Below, piece after piece: positions 1-6,160 of a stretch of DNA of 64,000 nt. Location: positions 64,556 to 128,555 of the forward strand of contig JAJEIY010000046.1 in NCBI GenBank assembly GCA_022828085.1, in the 5' to 3' direction. The position numbers and the translations under genes are program-made. Under the pieces are notes generated by a model. It was not told the origin of the DNA, searched no databases, and saw only the letters and a list, made by a program, of their open reading frames with translations. Numbering within the stretch: the stretch's first letter is position 1; each line of letters begins with the position of its first letter. The DNA comes from Acidobacteriota bacterium. Its GTDB lineage: Bacteria > Acidobacteriota > Vicinamibacteria > Marinacidobacterales > Marinacidobacteraceae.

Positions 1-1
1 G

Positions 2-862
2 CCCGTCGCGCAGTCCTACCGCGGCGCGGATGGCGCGCCGGCGGGCGCCGGGAGCGCCTCCTCGGCATCACCGCCGGCCCCCGCACGTCCCGGCCTCGAC
101 GTGGAGCCGTTCGCCGCCGCCGCGCAGCAGTCCACAGACGCGATGCTCGACGCCCTCACCCGGGCGGAAGCCCTCCCGGGCGCCGACCCATCGGGATACA
201 CCCCCATGACGGGAGAGCTCGATGTCCCGCTCCCCGATTCGTCCAACCTGCCCGACTACGACACCCCCCCTCGTTTCTCCACACCCAGGGATCCACCCGG
301 CTGGGAACGCATCTTCGAAGGCTCGTTCGCCGAAGCCGTGCTCGTCACCCAGCTCACCGGCGACTTCCCCTCCCCCGTCCTCGCCACCGTCGCCGTCCCC
401 TTCTACAGCGCCGACCGCCAGCGGGTCCTCATCCCCCGCGGCAGCCGCTTCATCGGTACCGCACAGCCGGTCCGCGGGCAGGACCAGGAGCGGCTCGCCG
501 TCGGCTTCCACCGGGTCATCCTGCCCGACGGGACGCACGTCGCCCTGCAGTTCCAGGGACTCAACGCGCTGGGCGAGGGTGCCCTCAAGGACCAGGTCAA
601 CCGCCACTACTTCTCGACCTTCCTCGCCGCCGGCGCCGTCGGCCTCATGAGCGGCTTCGCCGCCATCGGCGCCAACCCATACGCCGGCGGACTCGCCGGC
701 TACCGCGCCGGCGTGGCCCAGAGCACCGCCGGAAGCGGCATCCAGCTCATGAACCGCTTCCTCAACCGCTTCCCCACCGTCACGATCCGCGCCGGCCACC
801 GGCTCCGGATCTGGTTCACCAGCGACGCCCTCTTCCCATCCCACCGAAGGAGACTCCCATGA
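2..862 (+). CDS. trbI: VirB10/TrbI-like T4SS protein (5'-truncated by window edge)
   Basis: This is the outer-membrane-spanning scaffold subunit of a type IV secretion channel. The reading frame is open to the left edge of the window, so the cytoplasmic part and the membrane anchor are missing. What remains is a proline-rich linker followed by the conserved VirB10/TrbI C-terminal beta-barrel domain. That domain contains VLIPRGSRFIGTAQ in its middle and the closing RIWFTSD motif. An internal GTG at 101 is probably just a valine codon and not the start. The stop overlaps the next start (ATGA at 859-862), so the two genes are translationally coupled. The family call is secure; the choice between TrbI and VirB10 naming is less so. 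Confidence 0.9.
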   Translation, partial: PVAQSYRGADGAPAGAGSASSASPPAPARPGLDVEPFAAAAQQSTDAMLDALTRAEALPGADPSGYTPMTGELDVPLPDSSNLPDYDTPPRFSTPRDPPGWERIFEGSFAEAVLVTQLTGDFPSPVLATVAVPFYSADRQRVLIPRGSRFIGTAQPVRGQDQERLAVGFHRVILPDGTHVALQFQGLNALGEGALKDQVNRHYFSTFLAAGAVGLMSGFAAIGANPYAGGLAGYRAGVAQSTAGSGIQLMNRFLNRFPTVTIRAGHRLRIWFTSDALFPSHRRRLP

Positions 863-1776
863 TCCACACTGCCATCCGCTGGGCCCTCGTCGCTCTCCTC
901 GCCGTTGGCTTGGTCGTCGTCACCACCACGCCGGTGGAGGGCTTCGCGGATCCGCTGAGTCCGGCCATTCTGTCCGCCGTCGCCGCGGTGGGTACCGCAA
1001 TCGCGGGCGTGACAGCCGCGATCGCGGCTCTTCAACGTGCGAACGAAGGCAAATTCACCGAGACCCTGATGAGCGTCGCGCAGCTCGCGACCGGCGAACA
1101 GACGCCGGGAGCTCACACGGAAGTGTCGCAATACGCGAACGACCTGGAGCGGTTGCGAACCGCGTGGCAGAACCGGGACAACCTCTTCGACTTCACGAGC
1201 GCGACCGGCCTATGGATCGGCAGCCTGAACAACGCGGAAGCGAACACGCTCGCGACTCGTCTCGACGCGCTCGGGAGCCTCACCGGCAGCGCCGGAATTG
1301 CGGATCACTGGCGTGACGCGACCGACCGCGCGGACACCGTGACCGCCGCCCAAATCGGGAACCTGTACAGAGATCCAGTCCAGGGACAGGCGGCGGTCGA
1401 CGCGATGGACCGGATGCGCGAGCAAGCCGAAAACGACCGGGTACTCGACTACCACACGCTCCGCTTCACCGATGCCGCTCACTGGCGATCCGTCGAACTG
1501 CGCGAGCGGACATCCGAACTACCGGACGGCACGGAAGCCGCTCAGCTACAGGCGGAAATCGATTTGCTGATGGTCGACGCGGCCTTGCTCAATGCCAGCC
1601 GCCAGGCGCAACAGAATCGCGCCGGCGAACTCCAACATCACCAGCACCTCGACCGCTGGTACCAAGCTGAGGTCGCCGCCCACGCCCAGAACGACGCCTC
1701 CATAGCCTGGATCCAGGCGAACGCCGCCGACCTGGGCGCCGGCCTGCTACTGCCCGAAGCGTTCGGCCCCCGCTGA
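859..1776 (+). CDS. trbJ: TrbJ/VirB5-like conjugal transfer protein
   Basis: The 305-residue product begins with a clear signal peptide (hydrophobic residues 8-22). A small hydrophobic stretch (about 35-60) is followed by a long alpha-helical, charged region with coiled-coil character to the C-terminus. This is the layout of TrbJ/VirB5 minor pilus or adhesin proteins. Its position between trbI and trbL fits, but sequence identity within this family is low, so the name rests mainly on context and architecture. A good ribosome binding site (AAGGAG) precedes the ATG, which overlaps the previous stop. The next gene is separated by about 115 bases containing a palindromic repeat. Confidence 0.6.
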   Translation: MIHTAIRWALVALLAVGLVVVTTTPVEGFADPLSPAILSAVAAVGTAIAGVTAAIAALQRANEGKFTETLMSVAQLATGEQTPGAHTEVSQYANDLERLRTAWQNRDNLFDFTSATGLWIGSLNNAEANTLATRLDALGSLTGSAGIADHWRDATDRADTVTAAQIGNLYRDPVQGQAAVDAMDRMREQAENDRVLDYHTLRFTDAAHWRSVELRERTSELPDGTEAAQLQAEIDLLMVDAALLNASRQAQQNRAGELQHHQHLDRWYQAEVAAHAQNDASIAWIQANAADLGAGLLLPEAFGPR

Positions 1777-1814
1777 CCTCGCCCACGGCGTCTCTTCTGA
1801 TGGCCAATGCACAT

Positions 1815-1848
1815 CGTATGCACGGTATGTCGGCATACGGTGCATACG
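1815..1848. repeat. GTATG/CATAC palindromic repeat, site A
   Basis: This near-perfect 34-base palindrome has four half-sites: GTATG at 1816 and 1825, then CATAC at 1834 and 1843. They recur every 9 bases. It lies in the gap between the trbJ-like and trbL-like genes. Related repeats occur at 3701-3767 and immediately upstream of parA (12637-12695). The even spacing suggests a protein-binding operator rather than a terminator, because no T-run follows. Binding by the ribbon-helix-helix-like protein encoded at 13385 is an inference. Confidence 0.75.
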
Positions 1849-1890
1849 CACTCCGCCCGCTGACCTTCGTTCCCGCAGCCTGACGAGCCC

Positions 1891-2886
1891 ATGGGACAGC
1901 CACCCCCGGCGACGCTGCCGAATCCGAACCTGCCCGGGATCATCCCGGACGATCAGCTCTCGGACACGACCGGGATGCTCAACGCGGTCTTGTCGGACGT
2001 GCTCACCGGCACGACGGTTCCGTTGCTTGGCCTCGGAAAAGCGCTGTGGGGAGGCATGGCCGTGATCGTGGTGATTTGGACCGGGCTCCGCATCGCGTTC
2101 AGCGGCCAGGGGTGGCGCGCCTGGGAGATCGTCCAGCTCATAACGACCCTCTGGGTGCCCTGGGTGATGCTCGAGTTCTACGACCGGAACGTTCCCGGCC
2201 TGGGAATGCCGTTTCCGATGATCATCCCCGCCGGCGCGAACTTCATCGCCGAGAACTTCGTAGCGTCGGTGCCTGGTGAGGTGGTACCGGCGCTGAAAGA
2301 GCTGTGGGAGCGCGTGACCACTGAGAGCGTCGGGGTCTGGCAGACGATCAGTACGGCCGGCCGTGCGCTCGTGATGTTCTATGCGTCGCTCGCGCTGATG
2401 GCGGTGCTCGCGCTCTTCCTGGTGGTGATCTTCGCGTTCGTTTCGGCGCAAGTGATCTTCGGCTTGGTCGCGGTCAACATCGTGATCTTCCTCGGTCCGG
2501 TGGTCATCCCGTTCTTCGTGTTCCAGCCGCTTGCGTTCCTGTTCTGGGGCTGGTTCCGTGCCCTGTGGACGTATTCCCTCTATTCAGTGATCGCCGGCGT
2601 GATGCTGTACGTGTGGTCGGCGATCTCATTGGAGTACATCCGGACGCTGAACGCGGCCGCGCTCGACTTCAGGTCGCTCGGTTGGAGCGTGACGTGGTTC
2701 GTGGCCATCATTCCGATGGCCGTCGCCGCCATCCTGTGCGCCACGAAGGTGGGCGAGCTGGCGAGCGCCATCGTGACCGGCGGCGGCGGCGCCGGGATGA
2801 ACGTCGCGGGGATGGCGACGACCGGCGCGATGATGGCCACCGGCGGCGCCGGGAAGATCGCCGCCGTTGCCGGGAAGCCCAAGTAG
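1891..2886 (+). CDS. trbL: TrbL/VirB6-like inner-membrane T4SS protein
   Basis: The 331-residue product is a polytopic membrane protein. Hydrophobic segments lie near residues 45-65, 80-95, 155-185, 190-215, 225-250 and 265-285. A glycine/alanine-rich C-terminal tail follows (GGGGAGMNVAGMATTGAM and similar). This is the typical TrbL/VirB6 plan: a channel component in the inner membrane through which the substrate passes. The gene lies between the trbJ- and trbF-like genes, as expected for a P-type transfer cluster. Site A of the palindromic repeats precedes its start, so its expression could be controlled separately from the upstream genes. Confidence 0.8.
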   Translation: MGQPPPATLPNPNLPGIIPDDQLSDTTGMLNAVLSDVLTGTTVPLLGLGKALWGGMAVIVVIWTGLRIAFSGQGWRAWEIVQLITTLWVPWVMLEFYDRNVPGLGMPFPMIIPAGANFIAENFVASVPGEVVPALKELWERVTTESVGVWQTISTAGRALVMFYASLALMAVLALFLVVIFAFVSAQVIFGLVAVNIVIFLGPVVIPFFVFQPLAFLFWGWFRALWTYSLYSVIAGVMLYVWSAISLEYIRTLNAAALDFRSLGWSVTWFVAIIPMAVAAILCATKVGELASAIVTGGGGAGMNVAGMATTGAMMATGGAGKIAAVAGKPK

Positions 2887-2896
2887 GTATCCCACC

Positions 2897-3562
2897 ATGG
2901 CGCGGCGCAAAAAACCAGACCCCGGCAAGGAGTTCGCGGAGATCTGGGGCGAGCAGGTCGCAACCAACCGCTTCCTCCGCCTCTGGATCTTCGCCCTCGC
3001 CGGGCTCGCCCTCCTGCTCCTCGTCGTCGTCGTGCGCCTATCCGCCGTCGAACTCCCCAAGCCGATCGTCATCCGCGTCGACGAGGTCGGCAGGGCCGAG
3101 GCTCTCGCCTACGAGGCCCTGGAAGCCCAGGCCGATCCCCTGGACCCCACCACCAAGTACTTCCTCAACCAGTTCCTCTCCGACTTCTACTCTCGCCGCC
3201 AGGCAACCGTCGAGGCGGCCTGGGCACGGGCGCTGCGCTTCCTCGCTGCCGACCTGGCCAACGCGGCGTTCCGCACCGACAGCGAGGACGTCGCCCAGAC
3301 GGCCGCCGGCTTCGCCGCCGCCGAACGCCAGGTCCAGGGCGTCGTCCTCCGGATCAACCCGAATCCCGAACCGCCCCACGCCGCCACCGCCGACTTCGAC
3401 CTGGTCACCCTCGCGGCCGGACAGGAAACCGCCCGCGAACGCTGGACCGCCACGCTCCAGTTCACCTTCCTTGACCAGGTCCCGGCCGAGCTCCTCCCGG
3501 CCAACCCCATGGGCCTCGTCATCACCTACCTCCAGGCGGACCGCGCCGCCGCCTTCGAATGA
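2897..3562 (+). CDS. trbF: TrbF/VirB8-like T4SS protein
   Basis: The 221-residue bitopic protein has a short cytoplasmic N-terminus and one transmembrane helix (about residues 33-54), followed by a periplasmic NTF2-like VirB8 domain. VirB8/TrbF proteins assemble the inner-membrane ring of the secretion channel. I chose the ATG at 2897 because the polar MARRKKPDPGKEF start is typical. The frame is also open from 2867, which would add ten residues overlapping trbL. The stop overlaps the start of the next small gene (ATGA at 3559). Confidence 0.8.
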   Translation: MARRKKPDPGKEFAEIWGEQVATNRFLRLWIFALAGLALLLLVVVVRLSAVELPKPIVIRVDEVGRAEALAYEALEAQADPLDPTTKYFLNQFLSDFYSRRQATVEAAWARALRFLAADLANAAFRTDSEDVAQTAAGFAAAERQVQGVVLRINPNPEPPHAATADFDLVTLAAGQETARERWTATLQFTFLDQVPAELLPANPMGLVITYLQADRAAAFE

Positions 3563-3795
3563 GCTACTGCCGCCATTGCCGCCAGCACCGCTTCCCGCAC
3601 GACGTCCCCGTCTACATCCTCCTCACCGTCCCGGTCGTGCTGCTCATCTGGCTCGCCGCGTATCAGGCCGGCCTGCGCGACTGCGCGGCCTCCGCTGCCG
3701 ATGCACACCGTATGCACGGTATGCCGGCACACGATGCATACGGTATGCGTATGTATCGTGCATACGGCCTTCCGCCGCTCCCCCGCCGGCCATGA
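3559..3795 (+). CDS. Small Cys-rich membrane protein overlapping repeat site B
   Basis: The 78-residue product has a CRHC motif at residues 4-7 (from the MSYCRHC start), one transmembrane segment (about 18-37) and a histidine/methionine/tyrosine-rich tail. The tail is encoded largely by the GTATG/CATAC repeat at 3701-3767, so its sequence may have no function of its own. The start overlaps the trbF stop and the stop overlaps the next start (ATGA), giving tight coupling. I do not recognise the family. It may be a small accessory membrane subunit of the secretion system. Confidence 0.5.
   Translation: MSYCRHCRQHRFPHDVPVYILLTVPVVLLIWLAAYQAGLRDCAASAADAHRMHGMPAHDAYGMRMYRAYGLPPLPRRP
3701..3767. 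repeat. GTATG/CATAC palindromic repeat, site B
   Basis: This cluster has several GTATG and CATAC half-sites (for example CCGTATGCACGGTATG at 3708-3723 and GCATACGGTATGCGTATG further on). It resembles the repeats at 1815-1848 and 12637-12695. Unlike those, it lies inside the 3' part of the small gene starting at 3559. It could be an internal regulator site controlling downstream transfer genes, or a mobile palindromic element that entered the gene tail. Confidence 0.7.
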
Positions 3796-3953
3796 CGCGA
3801 CCCCGCCCGCCGCGCGCACGCACCGACACGACCGCGCTCCTCCTCTTCCTGCTCGTGCCGCTCCTGCTCTGGGCCATCGTCCTCACGGCCGCCGCCCTCT
3901 TCTCCTCTCCGGAACCCCGGCGGCCCGCGGACATCGCTCGCCTTGTTTCGTGA
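3792..3953 (+). CDS. 53-residue single-span membrane protein
   Basis: This very short gene starts with ATG at 3792, overlapping the previous stop. It ends with TGA that overlaps the GTG start of the next gene. The product has an arginine/proline-rich cytoplasmic head (residues 1-13), one hydrophobic helix (about 15-38) and a short polar tail. The chain of four-base overlaps on both sides supports real translation. No family is recognised. It may be a small accessory or lysis-entry-like protein of the transfer operon, or a TrbK-like peptide. Confidence 0.5.
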   Translation: MTRPRPPRARTDTTALLLFLLVPLLLWAIVLTAAALFSSPEPRRPADIARLVS

Positions 3954-4918
3954 CCCCCACCGCGCCTCCAATCCCCCACCTGGCCGGCCGGGAGGCCGCC
4001 CTTGGGGCGCTTGGCTGGACCGGCCGCGACGCCGCCTGGATCGCCCTCGTCTGCCTCCACTCCGGCGTCTTCCTCCGCTCCCAATTCGCCGCTCATCACG
4101 CGTGCACCACCAAATCGGCGCACCGCTTCCTGGGGCGGCTTCTCTCCGCCCGGGCCGCGCGCCAACACCCCCTCTCCCCGGACCAGGGAGCTGCCTCCGA
4201 ACACCTCTGCCACGTCACCGCGCGGCCGATCTACTGCGCCCTCGGGATCGAGCACGTCCGCCACCGGCGCCACGGATCCCCCGGGGTCCTCTTCCGCCGG
4301 CTCCTCTCCCTGGACCACGTCATCGAACACCCCCACCTGCCCTGGCTTGCGACTGAGCAGGAAAAGGTCGCCCACTTCACCCGGCTCGACATTCCACTCT
4401 CCGACCTCCCGCAGCGCACCTACAAGGGCGCCGTCGCCCCGACAGTGCGCCACTTCCCCGTCAAGCTCCCGATCGCCGCCGACGAGCGCACCGCCACCTT
4501 CGTCTACACGGTCTCCGGGAGCGGCGATCTCAACTCGCTCCCCTACTGGGGCGAGACGCACCACTCCCTCTGGGCCGGCCTCCGCCGCGGCGGCCGCACC
4601 GTCCACATCGCGGCCGTCACCCGCACCCGCGGCCAGGCCGCCTCGCTCGGCAAGAAGCTCGCCAAGTGGTGCGGCCCTCCGGCCGAGCCGCAATCGCTCT
4701 CGCCCGAGGACCAGGAACTCATGGACGATGTCCAGCGCGCACGTGAGACCCGCAACTGGCGGATCCTCGACAAGTGGGGCGGCGTCAACGCGGCCGCGGA
4801 CGGCGTCCTCCGCATCCAGGAGCGGGAGGAAGCCGTCGTCCCCGCTGGTCCCTCGATCGACAGCTGCTCCACGCACGTCGCCGCGCGCCTCGCGCCCGAC
4901 TCCCTCACCCTCCCGTAA
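3950..4918 (+). CDS. Unrecognised 322-residue protein with probable N-terminal winged helix
   Basis: Translation from GTG at 3950 overlaps the previous stop by four bases. Residues about 20-75 look like a winged helix-turn-helix: a helical GWTGRDAAWIALVCLHSGVF segment followed by basic helices. The rest is a mixed domain with a conserved-looking FPVKLPIAADE stretch. This layout resembles replication-relaxation or other DNA-binding accessory proteins found in conjugative elements, but I cannot assign a family with confidence. Its place inside the transfer operon suggests a role in DNA processing or transcriptional control of transfer. Confidence 0.55.
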   Translation: MTPTAPPIPHLAGREAALGALGWTGRDAAWIALVCLHSGVFLRSQFAAHHACTTKSAHRFLGRLLSARAARQHPLSPDQGAASEHLCHVTARPIYCALGIEHVRHRRHGSPGVLFRRLLSLDHVIEHPHLPWLATEQEKVAHFTRLDIPLSDLPQRTYKGAVAPTVRHFPVKLPIAADERTATFVYTVSGSGDLNSLPYWGETHHSLWAGLRRGGRTVHIAAVTRTRGQAASLGKKLAKWCGPPAEPQSLSPEDQELMDDVQRARETRNWRILDKWGGVNAAADGVLRIQEREEAVVPAGPSIDSCSTHVAARLAPDSLTLP

Positions 4919-4930
4919 CACCCGCTCGCC

Positions 4931-5458
4931 ATGCACTCCGCATTCCCCAGTTCCGTCTCGCGGCGATCCTGCCGCCGGTCTCTCGCGCTGTTTGCTGTCC
5001 TGTCCTGCGCGGCCTGCGACACGCTGAACAACGCCGTCGCCCCGCTCCCCCTGATCGGCCACTCGGACCAGGACGCAATCGAACTCGCGTTGCTGCAGGC
5101 AGACGTGACCAACGCCGTCGTCTGCCAGAACGAGGAGGAAGACCGGGAAACGGCGCCCGGCGACCTCGTCGGGGAGTGCGCCACCGCTTGGTACCTCGCG
5201 AAGCACTGGATCGAAACCTACTCAGCCATGCCGTGGAACGGTCCGCTCCTCGAGACGGCCCGACCGACACGCGGATCCCGGCGCGGCTTCACGGTCTGGT
5301 TCGACCTCGAGAACCACCCGACCGTCGAGATCCGGCTGCAGCAGTTCTGCGCCATCCCGTCCTGCGCGCCGCCCACCGACCCACAGGTCGAAAAAGCCTT
5401 CCTGTTCTACGTGGCCACCGGAATCGACCTCATCCGGCACCTCAATTTCCGGCCGTAG
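4931..5458 (+). CDS. Small predicted lipoprotein of the transfer operon
   Basis: The 175-residue product has an arginine-rich N-terminus, a hydrophobic stretch (residues 17-27) and two candidate lipobox cysteines (VLSC or CAAC near residues 26-29). This suggests export and lipidation. The mature part contains several cysteines and no recognised domain. In position it could correspond to TrbH/TrbK or VirB7-type outer-membrane lipoproteins, but there is no sequence proof. The start lies 12 bases after the previous stop. Confidence 0.6.
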   Translation: MHSAFPSSVSRRSCRRSLALFAVLSCAACDTLNNAVAPLPLIGHSDQDAIELALLQADVTNAVVCQNEEEDRETAPGDLVGECATAWYLAKHWIETYSAMPWNGPLLETARPTRGSRRGFTVWFDLENHPTVEIRLQQFCAIPSCAPPTDPQVEKAFLFYVATGIDLIRHLNFRP

Positions 5459-5504
5459 CGGCCATCCCGTTTCGCACGCCCTGACTGCCCCCCAAGGAGA
5501 CCCC

Positions 5505-5768
5505 ATGACCACCAGCCCGAAAAACAACGCCCCGCCCGTCGAGGAACTCCGTGTCGGCACCTGCCGCGCCGCCATCTGGCGGAACCAGGCCGAGGGCAAC
5601 ACCTTCCACTCGGCCACCTTCTCGCGTCTCTACAAGACCGAAGACGGCTGGCGCAACCGCTCCAGCTTCGGCATCAACGACCTGCCGCACCTCGCCCTGC
5701 TTGCCCAGGAGACGCACCGCGCGATCGCCGCGCTCAACGCCGCCGGCGACCCCCCCGCGGACGAGTGA
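5505..5768 (+). CDS. Small conserved mobile-element protein
   Basis: The 87-residue soluble protein follows a strong AAGGAG ribosome binding site at 5494-5499, five bases before the ATG. The central FSRLYKTEDGWRNRSSFG segment followed by DLPHLALLAQETH resembles a small uncharacterised family I remember as frequent in plasmids and integrative elements. That family lacks an assigned function. The pattern of short beta strands then a helix could suit a nucleic-acid-binding role, but this is speculation. It is probably the last gene before a roughly 300-base untranslated stretch. Confidence 0.7.
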   Translation: MTTSPKNNAPPVEELRVGTCRAAIWRNQAEGNTFHSATFSRLYKTEDGWRNRSSFGINDLPHLALLAQETHRAIAALNAAGDPPADE

Positions 5769-5889
5769 TCCTCGGCGTCTCGGTGCCGATCCCCGTGCGA
5801 GACACGCACATCGCCCACGTGTCTCGCTTCTTCCCGCTTCGCGTGTCTCACCCCGGCTCGCCCGATTCTCGGTCTCGCCGTTGTGGTTC

Positions 5890-5904
5890 GGTCCCTTCGG
5901 GACC
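5890..5904. repeat. Short perfect hairpin
   Basis: Six-base arms GGTCCC and GGGACC are separated by TTC. It lies one base before the larger hairpin at 5906-5939. Confidence 0.6.
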
Positions 5905-5905
5905 A

Positions 5906-5939
5906 CCCCGCCTGCCCGCATTTGAGCGGGCAGGCGGGG
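5906..5939 (+). terminator. GC-rich 14-bp stem-loop, possible terminator
   Basis: A perfect 14-base stem (CCCCGCCTGCCCGC pairing with its exact complement) closes a six-base ATTTGA loop. No U-tract follows, so it is not a classical intrinsic terminator. It could still block transcription or stabilise the upstream message. It lies about 140 bases after the preceding gene. Confidence 0.45.
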
Positions 5940-6070
5940 CTGGGAGCGACCCCCCCATTTCCACAGGAAATGCGGCACGGAATCGGGTTGCGTGTTCCAC
6001 CCCCTCTTCCCGTGTCCGGGTCGCTCCCAGCCGTCGCCCGAGGCGACGCACTGATCCCTGCGGGAAGGCC

Positions 6071-6160
6071 ATGGCGATCCGCCTCGCCGCCAAGCTCACG
6101 GTCCTGACGCTCGCCGTGCTCGTCGTCCTTTGGGCCCTTTCGTTTCCCGGCTGCGCCTGA
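6071..6160 (+). CDS. 29-residue hydrophobic peptide overlapping the coupling-protein gene
   Basis: The ATG at 6071 opens a 29-residue frame made almost entirely of one transmembrane helix (residues 9-24), ending FPGCA. It overlaps the proposed TTG start of the coupling-protein gene by about 30 bases. It may be a translational leader for that gene or a tiny membrane peptide. The evidence is only the hydrophobic composition and the position. Confidence 0.3.
   Translation: MAIRLAAKLTVLTLAVLVVLWALSFPGCA

Larger units (their letters stand above)
5769..6070 (+). other. Non-coding stretch with strong hairpins
   Basis: No convincing gene is seen between the small gene ending at 5768 and the peptide starting at 6071. 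The stretch holds two adjacent perfect inverted repeats (5890-5904 and 5906-5939) and a weaker one around ATTTCC/GGAAAT near 5957-5972. It separates the front of the transfer operon from the coupling protein and ATPase genes. It is a likely place for a terminator, promoter or processing site. Confidence 0.5.
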
